64,000 nucleotides of DNA from FEN-1297 sp963843605 (GTDB lineage Bacteria > Bacteroidota > Ignavibacteria > Ignavibacteriales > Ignavibacteriaceae), in assembly GCA_963843605.1 (NCBI GenBank), contig CAWJLA010000001.1, positions 1,674,001 through 1,738,000 of the forward strand, read 5' to 3'. Each line of letters opens with the position of its first letter. Positions within the stretch are counted from its first letter, which is position 1. Under the pieces are notes generated by a model that was not told where the DNA came from, searched no databases, and worked only from the letters and a program-made list of their open reading frames with translations. Shown piece by piece: positions 34,830-43,727 of the stretch. A program made the position numbers and the translations under genes.

Positions 34830-35820
34830 TTTGCTCCTTGATATTATGAGGCTTTTTAAAAAATGATTTTCTCGGCTCATGGTAGACTGGAATCTCTATG
34901 CGGAACGTAGTTCCTTTGTTTATCCCTTCACTTTGTGCGATTATTCTGCCCGAATGATTTTTAATAATTTCTTTGATCCTGTAAAGACCTAATCCGGTTC
35001 CTTTTACGCTCGGTATATTATTATTATATATTCTGTAGAATTTGTTGAATATTTTTTTCTGCTCCGTTACAGGGACCCCGATTCCGCTATCTTTGAACAG
35101 CATTATAATTTTATTATCAGTGCATTCGTATTTAAAAGAAATTTTAACATTTTCGGTAGAATATTTTATCGCATTATCAATCAGGTTATCAAATACTATT
35201 TTCAAAGAATTTTTATCTACGGAACATTCGCAATCGGCTTTGCCGGCTATTACAACCGAATAGTCCGGTAAATTGAACTGTTCCAGAGAATCTTTAAGAA
35301 CGGCCCGCAGTATATTATCCGCCTTATAAATCTGATGATTATTAGTCGCTTTTTTCTGTTCCAATGCGGAAATTTCCAGTATTGAGTTTATCTGATTTTT
35401 TAATCGCACGGCATCTTTCATCATTAAGCCGATAAATTCTTTCTGTTTAGCGGGCGGCACTTCTCTTGAGTTTAAAGTCTCCAGATATAACTGTATTGAA
35501 GAAAGCGGAGACTTCAGTTCATGTGTTATGCTGGCTATAAAATTATCGTAAAGATTTGTTAGTTTTAGTTGAACATTAAGATGTCTGAAAATGAGTGACA
35601 TCGAAAAAGAAATAGCGACCAATAAAATAATACCGCCCACAAGAGCCACTACATTTGTACCATCGTATATTATCTGCGGAGAAAGTTTATTACCGACTTG
35701 TTGAAAGATTATATAATTTGATACATACCAGTATATCCACAATCCCAAAAGCATAAGCCAGAAAAGCTGTGCAATTACAAATACGGAGATATGATAAATA
35801 ATGGTGTGTCTTTTTTTCAT
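34810..35820 (-). CDS. Sensor histidine kinase partner of the OmpR-type regulator
   Basis: This 336-residue protein has TM helices at about 10-33 and 58-80, separated by only about 25 periplasmic residues, so sensing is likely in the membrane or through a partner. The kinase core has H box SITHELKSPLSS (His about 99), N box FDNLIDNAIKYS, G1 DSGIGVP and G2 GTGLGLYRIKEI. It phosphorylates the regulator encoded immediately downstream. The nearby lipoprotein gene at 33093-34121 runs convergently towards this pair. Confidence 0.94.
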   Translation of the reverse strand: MKKRHTIIYHISVFVIAQLFWLMLLGLWIYWYVSNYIIFQQVGNKLSPQIIYDGTNVVALVGGIILLVAISFSMSLIFRHLNVQLKLTNLYDNFIASITHELKSPLSSIQLYLETLNSREVPPAKQKEFIGLMMKDAVRLKNQINSILEISALEQKKATNNHQIYKADNILRAVLKDSLEQFNLPDYSVVIAGKADCECSVDKNSLKIVFDNLIDNAIKYSTENVKISFKYECTDNKIIMLFKDSGIGVPVTEQKKIFNKFYRIYNNNIPSVKGTGLGLYRIKEIIKNHSGRIIAQSEGINKGTTFRIEIPVYHEPRKSFFKKPHNIKEQNEFDKQ

Positions 35821-36032
35821 CGGGGTTCCCTTATTATTAATTACTTCGTGAAATTATCGCGAAATAATTGTAAGGAAATATTATACATTAAAACGTAAAG
35901 TACAAATAAATTTAACTTTTACATTTCTTTTACAATTCAACTGTTAAAATTAATGGTCAGAAAAAGTAATTTATATGCGGTAAAAACTTCCTTTAAAACG
36001 GAATTTAATTTGAACATAATACGGGGACGGAA

Positions 36033-37511
36033 ATGAAAATACTCTTAGTCTATCCTGAAATACCTTCTACGTTCTGGAGCTTTAAAGACGCGCTTAACTT
36101 TGTTTCGAAAAAATCAGCCGAACCTCCGCTCGGATTATTAACCGTTGCAGCAATGATTCCTCCGGAATGGGAAAAAAAATTAATCGATATGAATGTTATA
36201 AACCTTGATGATAGTGACATTCAGTGGGCCGACTACGTATTTCTGAGCGGAATGAATATACAGATAAAATCTTTTAGGGAGGTAATCAGAAGATGCAATA
36301 AGTTCGGAGTAAAAATAATTGCGGGCGGACCCTTAAGTACCACGCAGTACAAAGATTTTTTGGGAATAGATCACTTTGTGTTAAACGAAGCGGAAATTAC
36401 TTTTCCGTTATTTCTAAAAGATTTGGAAAACGGCGATCCGAAGCCGTTGTATAAAACCGACAAATTTCCCGAAATTTCACTTGCGCCGGTACCGATGTGG
36501 GAATTGCTCGATATGAAAAAATATGCTTCCATGAGTATCCAGTACTCCAGAGGCTGCCCCTACGACTGCGAATTTTGCAGTATAACTATGCTTAACGGCA
36601 GACGCCCCAGAACAAAAAGTAAAGATCAATTTATCAACGAACTGAATATCCTTTATAAACTCGGCTGGCGCGGCGGTGTTTCAATAGTCGACGATAATTT
36701 TATCGGCAACAAAAGAAAATTAAAAGACGAAATACTTCCCGCATTAATATCATGGTCGAAGGACAGAAAATATCCCTTCTTTTTTATAACCGAGGTTTCA
36801 ATAAATCTGGCTGATGATGATGAACTTATAAATCTTCTCGTCGAAGCAGGAATCAATAGTATTTTTGTAGGTATAGAATCCCCGAGCGCCGAAAGTTTAA
36901 CCGAATGCGGAAAGAAGCAAAATCTGAGTCGCAACCTGGTTAACTCGGTAGTTAAACTTCAGCAGAAAGGCTTAATCGTGTCAGGTGGATTTATCGTGGG
37001 ATTCGATAACGATCAGCCGCAAATTTTCGAAGACCAAATCAGTTTTATTCAGAAAAGCGGCATTGTATCGGCAATGGTAGGACTGCTTAACGCGCCAACC
37101 GGTACAAAATTATTTAAAAGACTAAAATCGGAGAACCGGCTGTTGGAGACATTCAGCGGCGACAACATGGACGGATCTATAAATTTTGTTCCGAAGATGC
37201 GCTACAGCGATCTGATAGGCGGCTACAGTAAAATACTTCATACTATCTATTCTCAAAAAGCTTATTACGAACGGACAAAGAAATTCTTAAAAGAATATCA
37301 GATGCCTGCGTGGAAATCTGCAGCACCTACACTTAATGAGATCTCAGCATTTTTTAAACTTTTATGGAAACTCGGAATTAGAGAAAGAGGAAAAAGATAT
37401 TTCTGGAAACTTTTTGCGGTCAGCTTATTTAAATATCCGAAAAAATTTCCTGTTGCCATGACATTTGCCGTATACGGTTTTCATTTTAGGAAAATATCGG
37501 AAGGTGTTTGA
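36033..37511 (+). CDS. B12-binding radical SAM protein, DUF4070 type
   Basis: This 492-residue protein has an N-terminal cobalamin-binding-like domain (about 1-140, PPLGLLTVAAMIP, IIAGGPLST), a radical SAM core with the [4Fe-4S] motif C-x3-C-x2-C (Cys 175, 179 and 182, RGCPYDCEFCS), and a C-terminal DUF4070-like helical region (about 370-490). The N-terminal 200 residues follow the pattern of hopanoid methylase HpnP relatives (LLVYPE-x-P-x-TFWSF). No hopanoid genes are in view, so the substrate is open; C-methylation or a related radical alkyl transfer is the likely chemistry. Confidence 0.85.
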   Translation: MKILLVYPEIPSTFWSFKDALNFVSKKSAEPPLGLLTVAAMIPPEWEKKLIDMNVINLDDSDIQWADYVFLSGMNIQIKSFREVIRRCNKFGVKIIAGGPLSTTQYKDFLGIDHFVLNEAEITFPLFLKDLENGDPKPLYKTDKFPEISLAPVPMWELLDMKKYASMSIQYSRGCPYDCEFCSITMLNGRRPRTKSKDQFINELNILYKLGWRGGVSIVDDNFIGNKRKLKDEILPALISWSKDRKYPFFFITEVSINLADDDELINLLVEAGINSIFVGIESPSAESLTECGKKQNLSRNLVNSVVKLQQKGLIVSGGFIVGFDNDQPQIFEDQISFIQKSGIVSAMVGLLNAPTGTKLFKRLKSENRLLETFSGDNMDGSINFVPKMRYSDLIGGYSKILHTIYSQKAYYERTKKFLKEYQMPAWKSAAPTLNEISAFFKLLWKLGIRERGKRYFWKLFAVSLFKYPKKFPVAMTFAVYGFHFRKISEGV

Positions 37512-37544
37512 TTAAAAAAAACGTAACTGAAATAAAAAATATTT

Positions 37545-37958
37545 TTAGATACCTTTGGTATTCATTAAAACAATTCTCCAGCCGTCCGGATCTTCAATTG
37601 TTATTCCTTTTTTTTTCCAGTACGGGTTTTCGGGAGGCACCGGTTTATAACCTAATGCGGATAATCTAGATTTGATTTTTTCGATATCATTGTTCTCAGG
37701 TAAATAAAAAACCAGCAGGTTGTCTTTTGAAGGAGCCGGGCATGGCGATCCGTTCTTATGCGAAGTAAATTCAAGATGATAATCGCTTTCCGGTAATCCG
37801 AACATGATACCGGTGTAACCATCATGTTCATTAAAAGAACCGATAACCGGCAACCCGAGTCCTACTCCGTAAAACCTTTTGATTTCTTCAAGTTTGTCAG
37901 TTGGTCGCGCTATTCTTATTTCCGCAACTTTAATTCCCAAAGGCCAATTCCTACTCAT
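37545..37958 (-). CDS. VOC-family protein (glyoxalase/bleomycin-resistance fold)
   Basis: This 137-residue protein has the two beta-alpha-beta-beta-beta modules of vicinal-oxygen-chelate proteins: EIRIARPTDKLEEIKRFYGVGLGLPVIGSF and a C-terminal PPENPYWKKKGITIEDPDGWRIVLMN, in which the EDPDGWR segment carries the usual metal or substrate position. The reaction cannot be assigned. It is a single gene in a run of small VOC and DinB genes. Confidence 0.88.
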   Translation of the reverse strand: MSRNWPLGIKVAEIRIARPTDKLEEIKRFYGVGLGLPVIGSFNEHDGYTGIMFGLPESDYHLEFTSHKNGSPCPAPSKDNLLVFYLPENNDIEKIKSRLSALGYKPVPPENPYWKKKGITIEDPDGWRIVLMNTKGI

Positions 37959-38091
37959 CCAAATCTTTCGTTACAATTAATATTAAAATTATTAAGGTTC
38001 TGGCAATTTGAATCGAAAAATTTAACTACCGTATTTCCGGCTTTGGATGTATGAATTTTACAGATTTTTTCTTTTTTATTTGTGAATTGAA

Positions 38092-38565
38092 TTAAGTAAA
38101 TATCTGTATTAAGTGATGCTGCATATGCTCAAAATAATCATTAATTAAATACTCAAGAGTTACCGGTTCATCCGGTAAGGGTTTCTCAAAACATATTTCG
38201 TTCAAGTTATGCACTTCTCTGGGTTCGGTTAATATCTCTTCCGGAATTGCGTCTATTAAGTGAATAAGATGTTTATTATAATTTGACCAAAGAGTAATTA
38301 ATTCCTGCCACATTTCTTCTTTATAATTCTGTACCCCGACCCATAAATTCTGATCATATGTAGGAAACACCAGTTCACTGGTAAATTGGGCATTTACAAA
38401 ACGTGCATGATTGTTGGCAGCGGAATCGATTAAATGTCCCAATACTTCCTTCCTTAACCATTTTCCCGGAGCATACGGAGTATCCGCAAAACCATCGGTC
38501 ATATCTCTTAAATTAGTTTCCGTCAGTTCTATGTATTCATAATATTGTTCTGAAAACTTACCCAT
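38092..38565 (-). CDS. DinB-family protein
   Basis: This 157-residue four-helix-bundle protein of the DinB/DUF664 superfamily has PYAPGKWLRKEVLGHLIDSAANNHARFVNA (first metal His and the helix after it) and a C-terminal NDYFEHMQHHLIQIF with two further histidines, giving the three-His metal site. Such proteins are putative thiol-dependent transferases or hydrolases. It is one of three relatives in this window (see 40125-40664 and 53588-54088). Confidence 0.9.
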   Translation of the reverse strand: MGKFSEQYYEYIELTETNLRDMTDGFADTPYAPGKWLRKEVLGHLIDSAANNHARFVNAQFTSELVFPTYDQNLWVGVQNYKEEMWQELITLWSNYNKHLIHLIDAIPEEILTEPREVHNLNEICFEKPLPDEPVTLEYLINDYFEHMQHHLIQIFT

Positions 38566-38621
38566 TTATTTTACTCCTTAAGATTTAAAAATAAATTAAA
38601 GTCGCCCGGCTTTAATTAAAA

Positions 38622-39563
38622 CTAAGCATGATTACCTTTTCCGTAATTTTTTTCTCCCGCGGTTATTTTTAACTGCAGGTAATTTTGTTTCGGCGGCAGC
38701 GGACAAGTTGCAAATGGTGTAAATGCGCAAGGAGGATTATATGCCTTGTTAAAGTCCAGCACAACATTTCCGGAAGAATCAGGTTTATCTGTGTACAAGA
38801 ATCTTCCCGCGCCGTATGTCTCTTCGCCGCTAGTTTGGTCGGCAAATATAATAAAAAACTCGTTTCCTTCCGCAATAGGATCAAGCCTGTATTCGATTCC
38901 TTTTAGATTAAACACCAATGAGCCCCGGACGGTATCGTGCTCTACAGTTCCAATTATGCTTGGAATGGTTATTATTTTGTAAGGTTTGTACGGAACGAAC
39001 TTGGCCGTTATTTTCCATTTTTCATTTACCGGAAACGTTTTTATATCTGTGAGATTTTTTACCAGCGGAACATTTAAATCCCTTAATCTGATACCCAGTT
39101 TATCCTCTCTTTTTATTAAGAACCATCGTAAGGAACCTTCGGCAAGTACGGTAGGATTATCCGTCATATCGCTTTGTAATTCTATATTGCCTACGGGCTT
39201 CCCATTATAAGTAACACCCGCATTAGGGTTTGCTTGAAATGTTACAATACTGTCTTTAACCATTACTGTTCCGATATATCCCGGTGCTTTGGCTTTAGGA
39301 AAAACAATGTCGTTATCATCTGCACTTCCTATTTTATTTATTCCTTCCTTTAACCAGTACAAGCCGACAAGGTTTAGCCATCCGTTATCTTTCTTTAAAT
39401 TTTCTATGCGCTGTTTGTGCCATTTCTCTATTGATGAAACATATTTCGGACTACCGAATTGTTCATTGTCAGATCTTCCGCATCCGGAAATAACATTAAA
39501 GATTAAAAAAAGTAAGAAAATCTTTAAAGCTATTTTATATAAATAATAGAAATGCTTTTTCAT
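38622..39563 (-). CDS. DUF1684-family lipoprotein
   Basis: This 313-residue protein has a leader ending VISGC (lipobox, Cys about 28). The mature part has the DUF1684 order: SIEKWHKQRIENLKKDNGWLNLVGLYWLKEG, a forkhead-associated-like beta segment (NKIGSADDNDIVFP), WFLIKREDKLGIRLRD, the ETYGAGRFLYTD motif and the terminal NPPCAFTPFATCPLPPKQNYLQLKITAGEK. Its role is not established in any organism I can name with confidence. It is encoded alone. Confidence 0.88.
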   Translation of the reverse strand: MKKHFYYLYKIALKIFLLFLIFNVISGCGRSDNEQFGSPKYVSSIEKWHKQRIENLKKDNGWLNLVGLYWLKEGINKIGSADDNDIVFPKAKAPGYIGTVMVKDSIVTFQANPNAGVTYNGKPVGNIELQSDMTDNPTVLAEGSLRWFLIKREDKLGIRLRDLNVPLVKNLTDIKTFPVNEKWKITAKFVPYKPYKIITIPSIIGTVEHDTVRGSLVFNLKGIEYRLDPIAEGNEFFIIFADQTSGEETYGAGRFLYTDKPDSSGNVVLDFNKAYNPPCAFTPFATCPLPPKQNYLQLKITAGEKNYGKGNHA

Positions 39564-39705
39564 CGCTTATTGAAGTTTATATTTTGAAATATTTCAACTT
39601 TGAAGCTAAATTTTTTAGAATTGAATTGCAATTAAGAGGATAATAAATCACAAAGCAAGGCTGCGAACCTAAACCTAAAACGCAAAATATGAAAGATAAG
39701 TAAAT

Positions 39706-39918
39706 TTACTTGGCGTGCGATCGTTTGAAGAGTTTTCTCTTTATTCTTTCATTGAGTTTTTGGGCCCATAAAAATTCAGTACCCAATACGCCTAAACCGG
39801 CCGGAATAACCAAAACAGCAGGACCGGGAGTAACAATAAGTAATATCCCGATGACAATTATAGTAAATCCCACGATTGCGATGACAATCCGCTTTAATTG
39901 TTTTAATGTACGGCGCAT
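39706..39918 (-). CDS. PGPGW-family small membrane protein
   Basis: This 70-residue protein has one long or two short TM segments (about 10-45) containing VTPGPAVLVIPAGLGVLGTEFLWA, the conserved core of the PGPGW/TIGR02611-like putative transmembrane family. Basic ends (RRTLKQLKR and RIKRKLFKRSHAK) suggest cytoplasmic termini. The function is unknown. Confidence 0.82.
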   Translation of the reverse strand: MRRTLKQLKRIVIAIVGFTIIVIGILLIVTPGPAVLVIPAGLGVLGTEFLWAQKLNERIKRKLFKRSHAK

Positions 39919-40124
39919 TTTTTCCCGTAAAATTGTATCATTAAGTACTTTTAATTATGAATGTCGCGCTCAAGATAAGATTTTTAAAAATATTTCAAAA
40001 GAAATAATTAAATTTTTTTGGCAACACAAAAATTGTGCAGAAAGTAAAGAAACTCAAAATCTTTATTTTCTGACCGTAATAAAATAGTTGTTCATAAACC
40101 GGAACGCAAAAACACCGGTAAAAA

Positions 40125-40664
40125 TTACCAGCCCATTTTTTTTCTTAGTGAATTAATATGAGCTATATGATGTTTTCCGTGCCATGCATATAGAGCGATA
40201 GTATTATCCAGTGATACCTCTCCACGTTCGGGATGATAAAACGTTTTCTTCAAATCATTTGGTGATAAACTTTTAAGTAATACAGCCCATCTTTTATGGA
40301 GCGCATCTAACAATTCAAGTGATACCCGGATGGGGGTATCTGTCGAATCTTTTAACTTTGCCCATTCGGCTTCATCATATGGTTTTATTTGTGGAGAGTT
40401 CTCGGTCAAAGCAAGTTTAAATCTGATGTAGCTGTTCATGTGACTGTCGGGTAAATGATGGACAACCTGTCTAACAGTCCATCCGCCGGGTCGGTAAGGA
40501 GTATCGAGCTGAGATTCCGATAAATTCTTGACCGCTTCCTTTAATTCATCCGGTGCATTTGCTATCTCATCAATAAAACCGGAAATCATTTCCCGAGTTA
40601 TGTATCCATCAATTTTAAAGCGGCCGATAGGATATTTTAACTGGTCTATTTTCGTTTCTTCCAT
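40125..40664 (-). CDS. YfiT/BstA-like putative metal-dependent hydrolase or thiol transferase
   Basis: This 179-residue protein has the YfiT pattern from its first residues (LKYPIGRF), then PYRPGGWTVRQVVHHLPDSHMNSYIRFKLALTE (first metal His), and the C-terminal YAWHGKHHIAHINSLRKKMGW with the other two metal histidines. YfiT/BstA proteins are DinB-superfamily enzymes; in Firmicutes they are bacillithiol transferases. Whether this organism makes bacillithiol is not visible here. Confidence 0.93.
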   Translation of the reverse strand: MEETKIDQLKYPIGRFKIDGYITREMISGFIDEIANAPDELKEAVKNLSESQLDTPYRPGGWTVRQVVHHLPDSHMNSYIRFKLALTENSPQIKPYDEAEWAKLKDSTDTPIRVSLELLDALHKRWAVLLKSLSPNDLKKTFYHPERGEVSLDNTIALYAWHGKHHIAHINSLRKKMGW

Positions 40665-40785
40665 TTAACTTCCTTAGTCAATTATTGCGACAGATAATTT
40701 ATAATATTCAATAGAATTATTCAAAAATTTATATATGATTTTTTTAGAGAATCTTTTCATAATATTATTTTTAAAAATATCTAAA

Positions 40786-40836
40786 GCCACGAATTTCACA
40801 AATAAATTACTAAAAAATATTTGTTCAATTCGTGGC
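40786..40836 (-). repeat. Long two-stage hairpin element
   Basis: Outer arms GCCACGAATT and AATTCGTGGC are perfectly complementary (10 bp); inside them, after a 2-base mismatch, ACAAATA and TATTTGT pair for another 7 bp. The element lies 52 bp after the TonB-type receptor stop on the minus strand and is followed by a moderately T-rich tract, so it could terminate that transcript. It could also be an extragenic palindrome present elsewhere in the genome. Confidence 0.6.
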
Positions 40837-40887
40837 GAATAACGATAAAAAAGAATCACCTGTTCAATTAATGTAACTAGAAAATAA

Positions 40888-43317
40888 TTATAAACCCGAT
40901 TTAATATCAATATTGTCCGTTTGTCTGGATGTCTTTTTAAAGTTATTAAAATTATAACCTATCATTAAACTAATAACAGGAACTTCGTTATGGACAAATA
41001 TGGTGCTATTAAAGTTATTACCGTTACTTATTATATCCAGGTTTGATGTGTTTAGAATATTTCTTGCCTGAAGAGTAAATGATAATTTCTTGTTAAAAAA
41101 TTCTTTTTTAAGCGATGCGGTTAACATGAAAAACGGTTTTATTTCAAGCTGCGGTTCATTAATTTTTCCGAAGTAATTTCCGCTTACCTGCAGATGCGTA
41201 TCCGAGTCAAATGATAATGTGGTATTTAATCTCGCCGTCCAGTTAAATGCATCTTTATTAATATTCATTCCGACAATATTACCCTTAAGGCTTGTGCCGT
41301 AGAGATTAACCGCCGGATCAAGTTTCAATATTTCGATTATTTTAAAACTAGATGATATCTCCGATCCGTATGTGTTGGTCCTAGCAAAATTTTCGAATGT
41401 TGTAAGCATTTTGCCGTTCGGATCGACCGAGAAGGTCTGCTGAACGGAATTATTTGAATTTCTATAATAAGTCTGTACTGAAAAGAACACATCGCCGAAC
41501 ATTTTTTGGTAATTGAGTTCGTATGAATTTATGTACTCCGGAAGAAGATGAGGATTTCCGGCACTTGTTAAATATGAATCGGAGTAAAAAGGAAACGGAT
41601 TTAAAAGATTTTCATTCGGCCTGTTTATTCTCCTGCTGTAGCTGAATTGTAATTGATGATCTCCTATTTTGCGGGATATATTCAGAGAAGGAAAAAAGTC
41701 TGTTTTATCGAATTTAAAATTATTGTCCATTGTCTTTTGTTCAAGAAGTCTGTCGTTATATTCCGCTCTTAAGCCAAACATGAAGTTAAAATCCAAAAAT
41801 GAATTAGAATAAGTGGTATAGGCGGCATATACGTTATTTCTAAAATTAAATTTATTAGTTAGATTATAGTCTGTAGCATATACGCCGGAAGTCCAGTCAA
41901 ATATTTGATTTTCGATATTAAAGTTCCTGTAAGAAAAATTAGATTGAACTCCAAACTCAAGTGTGCTTTCCGGGTTGAGTTTTTGAGTATAATTTATTTT
42001 AGCTCTTCCTTCGCTTCTGTCGGCATCGTTGCTGAAAATAATCTTTGACGGGTCAGTATATCTGACGGTATATGAATTGTCTGTTTGAAACTCGTTTGAA
42101 TTTCTAGTATTCGGAAGCGAAACATTGGTATAAGTAGCTTCAAATGAAATGCTGTTTACGTCGGGAACGAATTTATGATCATAATTAAAAGCAGAATTAA
42201 AGTACTTAACGGGAGTTTCGTAAAGATTTTCGCTGAAAACATAGTTCAGATTATTGGCATTGAAGTCCTTGACATCAGAATTAATTGAGGTTAAAACATC
42301 GACCGATCCGCCGCTTAAGGAAAGAGAAACCGAATTGCTTTTGTCAATTGTATAATCCGCTCCGGCTCTCCCGCTGTATTGTTTTCTTTTATCGCGGATG
42401 AAAAGTCTTGTTGAATTATAAGAAGCATTCGGATCGTAGAGCAAAGAGCGGTCCACTCCCTGATCGTTAAAATACGCATTGTCCCTGTAATCAAGTCCGC
42501 CAGTAATATTCAAGCCGTTTACATTATAGTTCACCGATGCATCAACGTTATATTTATCTCTTGTTCCGCTGTTTAAATTAACTATTCCGCTTAAAGTATA
42601 TTCTTTTTGTTTTTTCAGATTTATATTGATAATGCCCGCCGAGCCCTCAGCGTCGTATTTAGCCGAAGGATTGGTCATTATTTCAACATTATCGATCATG
42701 TTTGCGCTGATTTGCTTTAGTCCGTCGGAGCCCTGCAAAACGCTTGGTTTGCCGTTAACAAGTAATTTAAAATCAGAGCTTCCGCGCAGATATACGGTTC
42801 CGTCGGGATCGACCCTTATTGAAGGCTGATCCTGTAATACATCCAGCGCAGTGCCGCCCGAAGAATTTATGTTCTGACTTACGTTGATTACTTTTTTATC
42901 AAGGTGAAGCTCTTCACTGGCTTTTTCACCTATTACACGCGCTTCCTGAAGTTCAACCGTGTTTTTACCCATTTTGATTGTACCGGCATTGTACAAACTG
43001 TGTTCTTGGGAAACGGTTATGTTCGGTACAAATTTGTTAGCATATCCGATGTAGCTTATCTTCAAATAATATTTACCTTCGGTTAAATTGTTCAATAAAA
43101 ATTCACCTTTAGGATCGCTTGATATACCGTTTACTAAAGACGAATCGTTTTGGTAATGCAAAGTTATATTTGCGGAAGGCAGCGGACTACCTTCATCAGC
43201 ATCGACAATAACTCCCGTTACTTTTCCGTTATTAAATGCGCTTGCTAATTGGTGGGTTTGAGGAAATACCTCAACCGTAAAGAATGCTAAAATTAAAAAT
43301 AAATATTGAACTTTCAT
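40888..43317 (-). CDS. TonB-dependent-type outer-membrane receptor (OMP_b-brl_3 subtype)
   Basis: This 809-residue protein has a signal peptide, then a carboxypeptidase-regulatory domain (about 32-115: VTGVIVDADEGSPLPSANITLH). A plug domain follows (about 140-235: GGTALDVLQDQPSIRVDPDGTVYLRGSSDFKLLVNGKPS; IDNVEIMTNPSAKYDAEGSAGIINI). A large barrel completes it, with the RPNENLLNPFPFYSDSYLTSAGNPHLLPEYINSYELNYQ segment typical of this Bacteroidota subtype. The ligand is unknown. No partner lipoprotein is adjacent. Confidence 0.92.
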   Translation of the reverse strand: MKVQYLFLILAFFTVEVFPQTHQLASAFNNGKVTGVIVDADEGSPLPSANITLHYQNDSSLVNGISSDPKGEFLLNNLTEGKYYLKISYIGYANKFVPNITVSQEHSLYNAGTIKMGKNTVELQEARVIGEKASEELHLDKKVINVSQNINSSGGTALDVLQDQPSIRVDPDGTVYLRGSSDFKLLVNGKPSVLQGSDGLKQISANMIDNVEIMTNPSAKYDAEGSAGIININLKKQKEYTLSGIVNLNSGTRDKYNVDASVNYNVNGLNITGGLDYRDNAYFNDQGVDRSLLYDPNASYNSTRLFIRDKRKQYSGRAGADYTIDKSNSVSLSLSGGSVDVLTSINSDVKDFNANNLNYVFSENLYETPVKYFNSAFNYDHKFVPDVNSISFEATYTNVSLPNTRNSNEFQTDNSYTVRYTDPSKIIFSNDADRSEGRAKINYTQKLNPESTLEFGVQSNFSYRNFNIENQIFDWTSGVYATDYNLTNKFNFRNNVYAAYTTYSNSFLDFNFMFGLRAEYNDRLLEQKTMDNNFKFDKTDFFPSLNISRKIGDHQLQFSYSRRINRPNENLLNPFPFYSDSYLTSAGNPHLLPEYINSYELNYQKMFGDVFFSVQTYYRNSNNSVQQTFSVDPNGKMLTTFENFARTNTYGSEISSSFKIIEILKLDPAVNLYGTSLKGNIVGMNINKDAFNWTARLNTTLSFDSDTHLQVSGNYFGKINEPQLEIKPFFMLTASLKKEFFNKKLSFTLQARNILNTSNLDIISNGNNFNSTIFVHNEVPVISLMIGYNFNNFKKTSRQTDNIDIKSGL

Positions 43318-43727
43318 TTTTGTCCCCGGTTATTAATTTGCTTAGCGAATATAAATTTTATTCAACGGGATGTTAATTACATTGTTTTGAAAGGTGATAT
43401 TTGTCCTTAAGCGGGTGAAAAAATTGAATTAAAATCAAAAGCATTATTGATCGGTTATTAAGCAAGCCTTGTAACAAATTAAAGAAGTAATAAAATTTCT
43501 ACATATTGTTTATAAATATTATTTTGCCAAAATAAACATTAAATCGCAATTTTGATTGCAAGAAACCAGATTAACTTTTTTCGATCATGCCTGCCTGTGC
43601 CGGTCCGTTTACTTTGGCAATAATACAAATCAGAGCTCTCCTGAAAATATAGTTACGTGATAATGCTCTGTTTTTATTAGATTTGTTTATAAAAGATTCA
43701 TATCAAAAAAATTAAGCAGGAATCAAT
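43318..43727. other. Divergent intergenic region, no gene supported
   Basis: This 410-bp gap lies between the minus-strand receptor and the plus-strand patatin gene. It should contain both promoters, but no convincing pair of elements was found. GCAATtttgATTGC near 43552 is a short inverted repeat. No ORF is worth calling. Confidence 0.5.

Noticed and set aside
36033..37511. Naming the radical SAM gene hpnP
   Set aside because: Only the family pattern is shared; no hopanoid gene is in view and DUF4070 proteins are diverse.
40674..40910. 78-codon minus-strand ORF after the second TonB-type receptor
   Set aside because: It overlaps the receptor end and contains the 51-base hairpin; no family signal.
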